From the NCBI GenBank assembly GCA_036261625.1, contig DATAKL010000044.1:62001-126000 (forward strand): DNA of 64,000 nt, in the 5' to 3' direction. Positions within the stretch are counted from its first letter, which is position 1. Every line of letters begins with the position of its first letter. Made by a program: the position numbers and the translations under genes. Origin of the DNA: JAAXKN01 sp036261625. Lineage in GTDB: Bacteria > Bacteroidota > Ignavibacteria > Ignavibacteriales > SURF-24. Positions 1 to 9,023 of this stretch are shown piece by piece. The notes beneath the pieces were generated by a model that was not told the DNA's origin, searched no databases, and worked only from the letters and a program-made list of their open reading frames with translations.

Positions 1-4
1 GTGA

Positions 5-349
5 ATCTATGAGAGGAGCAGTATCAAAAAACCATTTGCAAATCCCTTCCGCGGGACCTGGGAGAACTCCTCCAGGCACACTTTCAGCTACGATAAGCAT
101 GAAAACCTTATAACCGAAACCTGGGAAAACTGGAATAACGAGGCCTGGGAAAATTCCGGCAGATTCACAGTAAAGCTGGCTCTCTTTGATGTACTGGGCA
201 ATGAGATCAGGATACTGGAAAATGGATGCAGAAAGGCTGGAACTTAAAGAGTTGTGTTTGACGGAAGCTCCATTCAAAGCGGTGTATATTTTTACAGGCT
301 GAAAGCAGGTGAATTTACAGCAGTAAGAAAACTCCTTTTTATCAGGTAA
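5..349 (+). pseudogene. Broken T9SS-sorted repeat protein (remnant)
   Basis: Reading in the frame of position 5 gives a fragment of the same family as the intact gene at 838. It contains a SYDKHENL...WENWNNEAWENSGRFT repeat, then FDVLGNEIRIL and GVYFYRLKAGEFTAVRKLL, which is the end of a type IX secretion C-terminal domain. An in-frame TAA at 245-247 splits the domain and the true stop is at 347-349. The RFT of a repeat is joined directly to VKLALFDVLG, so the stretch that normally holds further repeats and the NYPNPFNPTT motif is missing. I read this as an internal deletion plus a nonsense mutation. A stop at 2-4 closes the frame upstream, so any N-terminal part lies outside the window or is gone. 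Confidence 0.75.
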
Positions 350-837
350 ACGACAAGGATTTATATAACATTTCCCCTTGCATTCATTCGGGGAAAAATA
401 TATAATTATTCAAACCCGAACGGAAATAGTCCTGATGGTTGATCTATTTTGTGAGGTAACTGGCGGAGCCGTATTAAAGTAAGAAAGGAATAGCTGAAAA
501 TTCCTTAGTAGAGCTAGTGTATGGAAAGTCATAGTAATGCCTCTTAAAGCCGTCTCAAAATAATCATGAATTAAAATAATCCTCAAATCCTTCACTTCTC
601 AAATCTGTATTACCGCTGCTGGAAGCCTGCCGGTCCCTGTCAGCCGGATAAATCGCGCGCGAACAAAGCATTAAATTCCTTCTAATCCGCTAAATATGAA
701 TTTAGCTAAATATGAATTTACCGGAAGTTACCGCATGTTTCCATCAGGCAAATATGCTGAGGCCAGAAAGATGATCTATATCGGATAAATAACGACATGA
801 GGACGAGTTAGTAAATGTAAATAACAGGAGGTGAATT
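350..837. other. Intergenic region, 488 bp, no gene seen
   Basis: No convincing coding signal. A 61-codon minus-strand frame (410-595) has no family resemblance and no ribosome site. The only structure noted is a 16-bp tandem duplication at 689-720. The end of the stretch holds a strong AGGAGGTG ribosome site for the gene at 838. Confidence 0.6.
689..720 (+). repeat. Perfect 16-bp tandem duplication
   Basis: The unit GCTAAATATGAATTTA occurs twice back to back with no mismatch. It lies about 120 bp upstream of the repeat-protein gene. No function is evident. Confidence 0.8.
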
Positions 838-2445
838 ATGAAAAAGCTTTTTCTGTCTTTAATAATTTTCTTTTCTTTTTCCGGAATTGTTCTTTCGCAG
901 ACCTTCAGTCAGGGATTGCCCCGCAGCATTGCATTGCCTCAGCGTACTGAAATTCCAAAAATGATCATTAAGAAAATGCCGCACGGGGTTTTGACAAATA
1001 TACTTTCCGGGCGTCTTGTGCAGAGGCCGATGAATAATAGTCTTACAACCGCTCAAAAGGATACCATCTATCACCCGCAGCAGGTAACGGTTGATGACTC
1101 CATAAGAAGAACTTACACATACGATGACAGCGGTAATGTGAAAACAAAAATTACAACAATTAAGTCAAACGGGACATGGGGTAATTATCTTAGACAAACT
1201 TACATTTATGATAATAAAAACAACCTTCTTTCAGAGCTGGGTGAAATTCCAAACAACAATGCCTGGGAAAATTACTGGAAACTCACCTACACTTATGATT
1301 CCAGCGGCAACAGGCTTACAGATCTTTATCAGAACTGGAAGAATAACGCGTGGATGGATATTGACAGGTATACAATGACTTATGATAGTAAAAACAATAT
1401 GCTGACATGGCTATACGAACAGTATCTTAACGGTGCCTGGGTAAATGTGGAAAGGTATACCATGACATACGACAACAACAATAATATGCTATCATCTCTT
1501 AAAGAAGATTATCAGAACGGAGCCTGGATGGATATTGACCGGATTACCACAACCTTTGATAACAATAATAACATGCTGACATGGCTCTATGAGCAGTATC
1601 TGAACAACACATGGATTAATGTGGAAAGGGTTACGATGACTTATGATAATAATAACAACATGCTGCTGTACCTGACTGAAGAGTATCAGAACGGCGCATG
1701 GGTTAGCACAAGCAGAGATACATATACCTATGACGCTCAGAACAACCTGACCTCCTCAACTACACAGGAGTGGCAGGACACATCCTGGGTGAATTATTCG
1801 AGAGATAAATACACCTACGATGCCAGAGGCAATAAGCTGACCGATATCTGGGACTTATGGAGTGATACCTCCTGGGTTACTTATGCCAGAAATACAGATA
1901 CATACGACGTTAATGGGAATATGCTCAAAAGCCTTTGGGAGTTAAACAATAACGGGACGTGGACAAATTACAACACGCTGAACTTCACCTTTGACATTAA
2001 CGGCAATGCCACCCATGGTGAATACCTGATCTGGGATAATGGTGCCTGGGCCCCTGCAAAGACCGATATTACAATGTACTATAACAAAGGGAACAGCTAC
2101 AAGGTTTTTAATAATGCTTCAGTAGTGGAAATTCAGTATACTTCTACTATAGCTGGTCTTATGGCTGAAAAAGCGGCAGTAAAGTCGTTCAGCCTTTCTC
2201 AAAACTATCCTAATCCATTCAACCCAACTACTACAATAAGCTACTTTTTACCCAAAGACAGCAGGGTAAAGCTTGCAGTCTTTGACCTGTTGGGAAAAGA
2301 GATAAAAGTTCTGGAAAACCAGGACAAGACAGCAGGAGAATATAAGGTGGAATTTAATGCTTCAGGCATTCCGACCGGTGTGTATTTCTACAGGCTTGAG
2401 GCCGGTCAGTTCAGTGCAGTTAAAAAACTGCTGATCTTAAAATAA
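838..2445 (+). CDS. Secreted YTYD-repeat protein with T9SS C-terminal sorting domain
   Basis: A 535-residue protein with a signal peptide (residues 1-21, ending VLSQ). Residues ~85-420 hold eleven imperfect repeats of about 33 residues, each with a Y/F-T-Y/F-D-x-x-x-N turn followed by a W-x-N-x-x-W stretch. They resemble RHS/YD-type repeats but lack the usual RHS core. The last ~85 residues are a type IX secretion C-terminal domain: SQNYPNPFNPTTTISY, FDLLGKEIKVL, GVYFYRLEAG and a basic end KKLLILK. The protein is expected to cross the outer membrane by T9SS and be released or anchored at the surface; no ligand is predictable. The start is fixed by AGGAGGTG six bases upstream. The fragment at 5-349 is a damaged relative. 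Confidence 0.85.
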   Translation: MKKLFLSLIIFFSFSGIVLSQTFSQGLPRSIALPQRTEIPKMIIKKMPHGVLTNILSGRLVQRPMNNSLTTAQKDTIYHPQQVTVDDSIRRTYTYDDSGNVKTKITTIKSNGTWGNYLRQTYIYDNKNNLLSELGEIPNNNAWENYWKLTYTYDSSGNRLTDLYQNWKNNAWMDIDRYTMTYDSKNNMLTWLYEQYLNGAWVNVERYTMTYDNNNNMLSSLKEDYQNGAWMDIDRITTTFDNNNNMLTWLYEQYLNNTWINVERVTMTYDNNNNMLLYLTEEYQNGAWVSTSRDTYTYDAQNNLTSSTTQEWQDTSWVNYSRDKYTYDARGNKLTDIWDLWSDTSWVTYARNTDTYDVNGNMLKSLWELNNNGTWTNYNTLNFTFDINGNATHGEYLIWDNGAWAPAKTDITMYYNKGNSYKVFNNASVVEIQYTSTIAGLMAEKAAVKSFSLSQNYPNPFNPTTTISYFLPKDSRVKLAVFDLLGKEIKVLENQDKTAGEYKVEFNASGIPTGVYFYRLEAGQFSAVKKLLILK

Positions 2446-2464
2446 TATTATAAACAAAAAAGGG

Positions 2465-2508
2465 GAGTTCACATCCGGAAGGGGGCTTTAACCTCCCTGT
2501 GTGAACTC
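2465..2508. terminator. Bidirectional terminator between convergent genes
   Basis: GAGTTCACA (2465-2473) pairs with TGTGAACTC (2500-2508), with an inner GGGGG/CCTCCC arm. It sits between the convergent genes ending at 2445 and 2509, with A-rich sequence on the left side. Its right arm touches the stop codon of the minus-strand gene. Confidence 0.65.
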
Positions 2509-3249
2509 TCAATTTTCCTCTATGATCTGCTCTATAAGTGAAAGGATTTTTCCGCAGAACTCATTAAGCTCACTTTTCTTAAAAGTATCCTGCGGTTTTG
2601 CCAGCATATTTTCAACGTGCTCGCTTAAAAGCGTAAGGCGGGGATAGCCTATTGTGCCCCCGATGCCCCGGAGCTCATGGACCAAATGCTTCAACTGCAG
2701 GTAATTTTCAAGTTCCAGAAAATTCTTTAGATCCTGTTTCCTTAAATCTGCTGTCTTGAGGAAAAGTTTGACCATGGCTATTCTGATTTCAGTCTCTGAC
2801 CTTTCAGATAAGGCTTCAATGTCTTTTTCCTCCTTATCCTTGCCGTAGAGCTTGTTTATTTTCATTTCCGAAAGCACTTTATTGCCCCAGATATCTTCAA
2901 AGGCCTGCACAATTTCTTTTTTCTTCAGCGGCTTAAAGAGGACCCTGGAAGCTCCCATTGCCATTAAGTCGTCAATATCTTTCTGGTTGTTGAGTGAAGT
3001 AATGACAATCACAGGTATGTGTTTTGTCTGCTCCATGTTTTTTACAACCTTGAGTGTATCGTAGCCGTTCATCCCCGGCATATTAAGATCCAGGAACACA
3101 AAATCAGGCTTTTCCTCGAGCGTATTTTTAATTCCAAGAAGACCGTTATTGCAGGTTACAACTTCTATGTTGAAATCCTCGAAAAATGTCTTCATTACTT
3201 TTCTGATGATATCTGAATCATCAACGATAAGTACTTTCAATTGAAACAA
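2509..3249 (-). CDS. Response regulator with C-terminal HPt domain
   Basis: 246 residues. Residues 1-125 are a receiver domain with acidic pair D10-D11, phospho-acceptor D54 in FLDLNMPG, T84 and K106. Residues ~150-246 form a helical histidine-phosphotransfer domain with H191 in HELRGIGGTIG, a good match to the HPt HxLKGxxxxxG pattern. There is no DNA-binding or enzymatic output domain. The protein therefore probably moves phosphate between a hybrid kinase and another regulator instead of acting on DNA. No kinase is adjacent and the gene appears monocistronic, so its partners are unknown. Confidence 0.85.
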   Translation of the reverse strand: MFQLKVLIVDDSDIIRKVMKTFFEDFNIEVVTCNNGLLGIKNTLEEKPDFVFLDLNMPGMNGYDTLKVVKNMEQTKHIPVIVITSLNNQKDIDDLMAMGASRVLFKPLKKKEIVQAFEDIWGNKVLSEMKINKLYGKDKEEKDIEALSERSETEIRIAMVKLFLKTADLRKQDLKNFLELENYLQLKHLVHELRGIGGTIGYPRLTLLSEHVENMLAKPQDTFKKSELNEFCGKILSLIEQIIEEN

Positions 3250-3388
3250 TCCTCCGTCATGTTTGCAACTAACAGTAATAATACGGCCTAATAATAAGGA
3301 GAAAAAATTAAATTGTACAGATAATCTTTTTTAAAAGTGCAGAATAAAATGCGAAAAATTCAGGTGGGGAAATTCAGTTAAAATGAAA

Positions 3389-3421
3389 AGGCTCCCTTGA
3401 CTCTTTTTAGCCGGGGAGCCT
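3389..3421 (-). terminator. Terminator of the cydAB operon
   Basis: AGGCTCCC (3389-3396) pairs with GGGAGCCT (3414-3421). Read on the minus strand the hairpin is followed by TTTTCATTTT, just past the cydB stop. Confidence 0.75.
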
Positions 3422-3429
3422 GGAAATTC

Positions 3430-4446
3430 TCAGTAGCTGGTCCGGTCGAGCTTCACTTTACCCCTGAAGATCCAGTGTATGCTTGCAGTGTATCCCAGGA
3501 CGAAAGGCAGCCCTATGATTGCAACAATAAGCATAATCATGAGTGTTTTCCCGGATGATGCGGCATTGTAAATGTCGAGGCTGTTTGCCGGATTGGGATT
3601 GGAGATTACCATATGGGGGAAAATTCCAATGGCAAACAAGATGAGCAGGAGCAGTATGCTGACCGATGAAGACAGGAAGGCATTAAAATCCCGTCCGTGG
3701 TATATTTCCCTCGGAATGTTAGCAATGGCGAGCATATTTAAAATGGCTACCAGGAAAAGGTAAGGGTATGCCTTGAAATGGTCGGCCATATGGGGCAGAT
3801 AAATGAGCGTAGCCATGGTTGTAGTTACATAGCAGATAACAAAGAATATTATGGTGTTATTAACCCAGCCGCGGATTTTATTGTGCATCTCTCCTTCGGT
3901 TTTCATGACACCATAGATCGCCCCGTGCATCATAAAGAGTGCAACTGTTGTAATTCCGACCAGTACGGCAAAAGGATTTAAGAGCGTAAGGAAAGTTCCT
4001 GTAAATTCCTTTGTTGCGGCCAGGGGAATGCCGAAGGCAATGTTCCCGAGGGCCACACCCATGAGCAGGGCAATAAAAATGCTTGCTGCGCTGAATGCAA
4101 TGTCCCACATTTGCCGCCACCACTTCATGGGCTCTTTGCTCCTGAACTCTATTGCCACAGCACGGAATATGAGAGCAAAGAGCAGCAGCATAAAAGCCGT
4201 ATAGAAGCCTGAGAAAACGGTTGCGTAAACCTCGGGGAAAGCTGCAAAGAGGGCACCCCCGCTGGTGACAAGCCAGACCTCGTTGCCGTCCCAGACGGGT
4301 CCGATTGAATTGAGCATTACTCTTCTTTCTTCATCTGTTTTGGTAAAAAGATGCAGGGCTCCTATGCCCAGATCAAAACCGTCAAGAACAGCATAGCCCG
4401 AAATAAGAGCCCCGATTAAAAGAAACCAAACTATATTAAGATCCAT
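3430..4446 (-). CDS. cydB: Cytochrome bd-type quinol oxidase subunit II
   Basis: 338 residues, very hydrophobic with about eight or nine membrane segments. It shows the CydB N-terminal pattern WFLLIGALISGYAVLDGFDLG and GPVWDGNEVWL. Subunit II is the partner of CydA in the high-affinity bd oxidase, which reduces O2 to water with quinol electrons in the inner membrane. It lies 39 bp downstream of cydA and shares its terminator. No cydX-like small gene is seen after it, nor the cydCD exporter. The enzyme suggests growth at low oxygen. Confidence 0.95.
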   Translation of the reverse strand: MDLNIVWFLLIGALISGYAVLDGFDLGIGALHLFTKTDEERRVMLNSIGPVWDGNEVWLVTSGGALFAAFPEVYATVFSGFYTAFMLLLFALIFRAVAIEFRSKEPMKWWRQMWDIAFSAASIFIALLMGVALGNIAFGIPLAATKEFTGTFLTLLNPFAVLVGITTVALFMMHGAIYGVMKTEGEMHNKIRGWVNNTIIFFVICYVTTTMATLIYLPHMADHFKAYPYLFLVAILNMLAIANIPREIYHGRDFNAFLSSSVSILLLLILFAIGIFPHMVISNPNPANSLDIYNAASSGKTLMIMLIVAIIGLPFVLGYTASIHWIFRGKVKLDRTSY

Positions 4447-4485
4447 ATAATACTCCCTTTTTGGCGATTTTTAATTCAGTAAATA

Positions 4486-5853
4486 TTAAGTGAAAAGTTC
4501 ATGCTGCCTGTCGTACTCAGACTGCATCTCTTCAGGATGTTCAGGACCGTGCTTGATTTTCCGGTCGAGCAGGTAGATGAAAAGAACAAAAAGGAGAGCA
4601 TAAATAAACATAAAAAGTATAAGCGAGAAGACGATCTGCCCTGACGAAACCGCCTTTGAAAGTCCATCAGAAGTTCTTAAAAGTCCATAGACCACCCATG
4701 GCTGCCGCCCGACCTCGGCTGAGAACCACCCCAACTGATTGGCCGCCTGGGGAAGGAGGACAGAAATTACAAGTACTTTCAGCCACCACTTCTTGACGTA
4801 GAGCTTCTTTTTCCAGAGCAGGTAGAGACTGAAAAGGCTGATGAAAATAAGCACCATTCCGATAGCTACCATGGCGTGATAGGTCTGGAATACGAACTGT
4901 ACCGGCGGCAGGTCCGCTTTCGGGAATGCTCCGAGTCCCTTTACCGGAGCCTTGGTGTCACCGTGCACTAGATAACTCAGAAGCCCGGGAATTGAGATGC
5001 CGTATTTGACTTCTTTGTTCTTCTCGTCGACCCATCCGAAAAGGTGCATGTTTGCGGGTGCAAGCGAATCGAAATGCGCCTCAAAAGCTGCAAGCTTTGC
5101 CGGCTGTGTGGAGCTTACCTGCCCCGCGCTCTGATGCCCTGTAAAAAGCTGGAACAGGGAGGCAAACACGGCAATAGCAAGACCCACCTTAAGAGAAAAC
5201 CTTGCAAACTCAAGAAATTTATTTTTAAGCAGGTAATAGGCGCTGACGCTTATGACCAGGAACGCTCCTGCCTGCCAGGCTCCCGACAAGGTGTGCGAGA
5301 GTCTCTGCAATGTGGAAGGATTAAAGACCATCTGCCAGAAGTCCGTAATCTCAGCCCGTGCCAGAAGTCCGTGCCCTACAATATGATATCCTGCCGGGGT
5401 CTGCTGCCAGGAATTGGCAACTATGATCCATACGGCGCTCATCATGGAGCCCAGGGCGACCATGATGGTTGAGAAGAAATGCACCCTTGGTGATACCTTC
5501 TCCCAACCGAAGACTAAGATTGCCAGAAAGCCTGATTCAAGAAAGAATGCAAAGATACCCTCCGAGGCCAGGGCGCTTCCGAAAACGTCTCCCACATAGC
5601 GGGAGTATGCGGCCCAGTTTGTGCCGAATTCGAATTCCATTACAATCCCTGTTGCCACGCCCATGGCAAACATAAGGGAAAATATCTTAACCCAGAACTT
5701 GGTTACTTCCTCATAGATTTTATTTTTTGTTTTCAGATACATCCCTTCCATAATTACAAGTATAAGTCCGAGGCCTATACTCATGGGAGGGAATATATAA
5801 TGAAACGCAAGTGTGAATGCGAATTGTATACGTGCCAGTAATGCTGTGTCCAT
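4486..5853 (-). CDS. cydA: Cytochrome bd-type quinol oxidase subunit I
   Basis: 455 residues from the chosen start. It carries the heme-binding subunit signature with the ligand-region histidine in LAFHYIFPPMSIGL, a second conserved histidine in LQRLSHTLSG, and the GRQPW motif. The quinol-binding Q-loop is short, as in many non-proteobacterial bd oxidases, which fits the length of ~455 against ~520 in E. coli. An upstream in-frame ATG at 5862 adds MFL. I prefer 5853 (MDTALLARIQFAF) because AGCAGG then lies 9 bases upstream and the length matches CydA N-termini. It is the first gene of cydAB. Confidence 0.93.
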   Translation of the reverse strand: MDTALLARIQFAFTLAFHYIFPPMSIGLGLILVIMEGMYLKTKNKIYEEVTKFWVKIFSLMFAMGVATGIVMEFEFGTNWAAYSRYVGDVFGSALASEGIFAFFLESGFLAILVFGWEKVSPRVHFFSTIMVALGSMMSAVWIIVANSWQQTPAGYHIVGHGLLARAEITDFWQMVFNPSTLQRLSHTLSGAWQAGAFLVISVSAYYLLKNKFLEFARFSLKVGLAIAVFASLFQLFTGHQSAGQVSSTQPAKLAAFEAHFDSLAPANMHLFGWVDEKNKEVKYGISIPGLLSYLVHGDTKAPVKGLGAFPKADLPPVQFVFQTYHAMVAIGMVLIFISLFSLYLLWKKKLYVKKWWLKVLVISVLLPQAANQLGWFSAEVGRQPWVVYGLLRTSDGLSKAVSSGQIVFSLILFMFIYALLFVLFIYLLDRKIKHGPEHPEEMQSEYDRQHELFT

Positions 5854-5987
5854 CAAAAACATCCTGCTGTTGTTGTTGAATGTGATATTTTAGTGCCCTT
5901 TGAAAACTAATGCTGCATTACGTTAAGGAAAATATCAGGAAAATTCAACTGTTTTCTGACAGATGCACGCAAAACAAAGCAAAAAAA

Positions 5988-6008
5988 AACGGATCGTGCA
6001 GATCCGTT
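5988..6008 (-). terminator. Terminator after the S9 peptidase gene
   Basis: AACGGATC (5988-5995) and GATCCGTT (6001-6008) form a stem with a five-base loop. On the minus strand it is followed by a run of T, 26 bp after the peptidase stop. Confidence 0.85.
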
Positions 6009-6034
6009 CTTAAATTCCTTTGTTTATCTGCCGG

Positions 6035-8233
6035 TTAATTCCGGCCTGAGACGGTATTGACCTTCCCTGAAGATGGCAGGCTCTGGAGGTTGTTCTTAAA
6101 ATAGCTGCTGATCTTTTCATAAAGGTGAATTGCATCACTGCCTTTTACGCCGTGCTCATGGCCGGGGTAGGGGAAGTAGTCCAGCGGAATACCCAGACTT
6201 ACAGCTTTCTGAACAAAAAGGAGTGAATTCTGCCAGACGACTGTGGGATCCATGGTGCCGTGAATTAAGAGAAGTTTGCCTTTAAGGTTCTGGACATAGT
6301 TAAGAAGGCTTGATTCCTTGTAGCCCTCAGGGTTTGACTCTGGGGTATCCATGTAACGCTCTCCATACATTACTTCATAATAGCTCCAGTCGATTACGGG
6401 GCCGCCTGCAACCCCCACCTTAAAGACGTCCGAAGCTCTCGTCATGAGGGATGTTGCCATAAAGCCGCCGTAGCTCCAGCCGAATACCCCAATGCGGCCG
6501 GGATCCGAGTAGGGAAGTGACTTCAGGTACTTAATGCCGGTCAGCTGATCTTCAATTTCCCTGGTGCCTAAATGACGGAATGTTGCCTGCTCGAATTGAA
6601 GACCGCGGTTGGATGTCCCGTGGTTGTCGAGTGTAAAGACAATATAGCCCATTTCGGCCATATAATTAAGCCAAAGATTTGCTCCCCCAAGCCAGCTGTC
6701 TGTTACAAGCTGGGAATGAGGACCCCCGTAGACATAAACTATAACGGGATACTTTTTTGTAGAATCAAAATCCACAGGGAGAATCATCCGGCAGAAAAGG
6801 TCCTGCCCGTCATCTGCCTTGATGCTGAAGAGCCTGGTCTGGCCGAGTTTATAGTCTTTCAATGGGTTGTCGAACCTGAAAATTTCCTTTATCATTTTCC
6901 CATCAGAATCCATTAAAGAAACAACCGGCGGTGTGGAAATGCTGGTGAAGGCATCGATAAAATACTCTCCCTCAGGGCTTATCTTTAACTCGTGTGTGCC
7001 TTCAGATGAAGTAAGCTTCTGAAGTTTTCCTGACCTGAGGTTCACTTTATAGAGATGCCTTTGAAGTACACCATCCATAGTAGAAGTGATAAAAACATTT
7101 TCATTCTTTTTGTCAAAGCCGTTAAATTCAGTTATTTCCCACTCTCCCTTTGTCAGCTGTTTAATCAGCTTCCCCTCTGTATTATAGAGATACAAATGAT
7201 TCCAGCCGTCCCTTCTTGAAAGCCAGAGGAACTCCTGATTGTTGCCCGGGAATATGGGACCGTTTAGTGGTTCAACATACTTATCGCTTTTTTCCTCAAA
7301 GAGCACCTTAAGCTTTTTACCGGTCTGTGCGTCGTACTTAATAAGCTGCATGAAGTTCTGGTCGCGGTTGAGGTGGGCTACATATATATTCTTCTCATCA
7401 GGGCTCCAGGTAAGGTTTGTAAGATACTGATCTTTAGGTTCTCCGGTTTGAAGCCACAAGGTTTTGCCTGTGGAGATGTTATAGACGCCAATTGTAACCT
7501 GGTGGCTCGTTTGTCCTGCCATCGGGTACTTTGTATTTACAACTTCTGCCGGGTGTTTTGAAATATCCACCAGGGGATAGTCTGCCACCATTGTCTGATC
7601 CATCCTGTAGAATGCCAGAAAGTTTCCCATGGGCGACCAGAATATACCTTTGGTAATGCCGAACTCGTTTCTGTGGACTGCCTGACCGTTTAGAATATCT
7701 TTGCAGGTATCGAAAGTAATCTGTTCGGGATGTGCCGTTTTACGGGATATAAACAGGTTATTGTCAACCGTAAAGGCCAGGTTTTCTCCCTTAGGGGAAA
7801 ACTCCACGTTCTCGCCGGAATTAGAAAGAAGGTTTCTAAGTGTGAGTTTTTTTTCGGCAGGCTCAAATTTGAAAACAGAGTCGCCTTCCCGGAAAAAGAA
7901 GCTTTTGCTGTCTTCCCACTGAATCTGCGGGAACATTTTCGCGGAGCTTTTGGAGAAGGCAAGCTGTGCATTCAATTCATCAAGTGAGACTACAGGTGCA
8001 GCTTTACGGCTTTTCAGGTCTTCAACAAAAAGTATTTCTTTTCCGTTATCACGCAACAGGTAGTAGAAGCTGTCAGTGCCAGGGATCCAGTCGAGCTGTC
8101 TGATTTTTTTGAAACTTAACCTGCCATGTCCCTGCGTTACGGCATCTTCAACTGTAAGAAGTTTTGTCTGGCAAAAAAGAGATGAAGTAAAAATAAGAAT
8201 GAATATCGTTAAAGATATATGATCTTTTCTCAT
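6035..8233 (-). CDS. Dipeptidyl-peptidase IV family serine peptidase (S9B)
   Basis: 732 residues from the chosen start. An N-terminal signal peptide (MRKDHISLTIFILIFTSSLF, then CQ) could also be a lipoprotein signal. Residues ~60-480 match the DPP-IV beta-propeller domain. The C-terminal alpha/beta-hydrolase has the nucleophile motif GWSYGGF (S587), the Asp region HGTMDPTVV and the His region YPGHEHG. Such enzymes remove dipeptides, often Xaa-Pro, in the periplasm or at the surface and serve peptide scavenging. The frame opens 25 codons further up at 8308, but the ATG at 8233 is preceded by GGAG at good spacing and starts the signal peptide. It is flanked by terminators and so probably transcribed alone. 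Confidence 0.9.
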   Translation of the reverse strand: MRKDHISLTIFILIFTSSLFCQTKLLTVEDAVTQGHGRLSFKKIRQLDWIPGTDSFYYLLRDNGKEILFVEDLKSRKAAPVVSLDELNAQLAFSKSSAKMFPQIQWEDSKSFFFREGDSVFKFEPAEKKLTLRNLLSNSGENVEFSPKGENLAFTVDNNLFISRKTAHPEQITFDTCKDILNGQAVHRNEFGITKGIFWSPMGNFLAFYRMDQTMVADYPLVDISKHPAEVVNTKYPMAGQTSHQVTIGVYNISTGKTLWLQTGEPKDQYLTNLTWSPDEKNIYVAHLNRDQNFMQLIKYDAQTGKKLKVLFEEKSDKYVEPLNGPIFPGNNQEFLWLSRRDGWNHLYLYNTEGKLIKQLTKGEWEITEFNGFDKKNENVFITSTMDGVLQRHLYKVNLRSGKLQKLTSSEGTHELKISPEGEYFIDAFTSISTPPVVSLMDSDGKMIKEIFRFDNPLKDYKLGQTRLFSIKADDGQDLFCRMILPVDFDSTKKYPVIVYVYGGPHSQLVTDSWLGGANLWLNYMAEMGYIVFTLDNHGTSNRGLQFEQATFRHLGTREIEDQLTGIKYLKSLPYSDPGRIGVFGWSYGGFMATSLMTRASDVFKVGVAGGPVIDWSYYEVMYGERYMDTPESNPEGYKESSLLNYVQNLKGKLLLIHGTMDPTVVWQNSLLFVQKAVSLGIPLDYFPYPGHEHGVKGSDAIHLYEKISSYFKNNLQSLPSSGKVNTVSGRN

Positions 8234-8317
8234 GAGGTCTCCGGAAATTAAATTGTACCCAAAAAGTCCATGGGCGGGAAATATAAATTTAAGTTTTCGA
8301 GGGTACAAAATAAAAAA

Positions 8318-8340
8318 GGGATTGCTAAAATAGCAATCCC
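8318..8340 (-). terminator. Terminator after clpP
   Basis: GGGATTGCTA (8318-8327) and TAGCAATCCC (8331-8340) form a perfect 10-bp stem. On the minus strand it is followed by TTTTTTATTTT. It ends the tig-clpP unit. Confidence 0.9.
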
Positions 8341-8369
8341 TCAGGTAAAATAACTGGAATTTAAGATTA

Positions 8370-9011
8370 TTACTTCTTTTCCGGCTGATTGTTTAGGCCG
8401 CCAAGGGGAATCCTTCTTTCGAGGACGGTATCGATCAGTTTATAGTCCCTGGCTTCCTCAGGCGAGAGGTAGTAATCCCTGTCGCAGTCTTTTGTGATCT
8501 GTTCGACAGATTTACCCGTATGCTCGGCCAGAATTTCATAGAGCACCTGGCGGGTCTTTATCATTTCGCGGGCGTGGATTTCAATGTCTGTAGTCTGTCC
8601 CTGCAGACCGCCGACCCAGGGCTGATGAATCATGATTCTGGAGTGGGGAAGCGAGGAACGTTTTCCTGCTGCTCCGCCGGCCAGGAGCACTGCGCCCATA
8701 CTGGCAGCCATTCCGACGCATATGGTTGCGATATCGGGCTTTATGTACTTCATTGTGTCGTAAATTGCCAGACCCGCAGAGACACTGCCGCCCGGAGAAT
8801 TTATATAAAGATTTACGTCCTTATCAGGATCCTCTGCCTCCAGGAACAAGAGCTGGGCAACGACAAGGCTTGCCACGTGATCATCTATAGGTGTACCTAT
8901 AAATATAATTCTTTCTCTAAGGAGTCTAGAGAAAATGTCCATTCCGCGTTCCCCGCGCCCTGTCTGTTCAATTACATAGGGTACAAGCTGGTTGAAAATT
9001 TCTGTCTTCAT
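8370..9011 (-). CDS. clpP: ATP-dependent Clp protease proteolytic subunit
   Basis: 213 residues. The catalytic Ser is S104 in GMAASMGA and the His is H129 in SRIMIHQP. The Asp lies in the KDCDRDYYLSPEEA segment. This is the self-compartmentalising serine peptidase that works with ClpX or ClpA/C ATPases in cytosolic protein turnover. The first ~22 residues are a short propeptide-like extension typical of ClpP. It follows trigger factor by 12 bp, the common tig-clpP(-clpX) order, but clpX is absent here and a terminator follows directly. Confidence 0.96.
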   Translation of the reverse strand: MKTEIFNQLVPYVIEQTGRGERGMDIFSRLLRERIIFIGTPIDDHVASLVVAQLLFLEAEDPDKDVNLYINSPGGSVSAGLAIYDTMKYIKPDIATICVGMAASMGAVLLAGGAAGKRSSLPHSRIMIHQPWVGGLQGQTTDIEIHAREMIKTRQVLYEILAEHTGKSVEQITKDCDRDYYLSPEEARDYKLIDTVLERRIPLGGLNNQPEKK

Positions 9012-9023
9012 TCTCCCTCTAAG

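Noticed and set aside
410..595. 61-codon minus-strand frame
   Set aside because: No ribosome site, no recognisable sequence and low-complexity composition; probably chance in intergenic DNA.
5044..5472. 142-codon plus-strand frame opposite cydA
   Set aside because: Antisense shadow of a clear cydA gene; Cys- and Arg-rich composition typical of chance frames.
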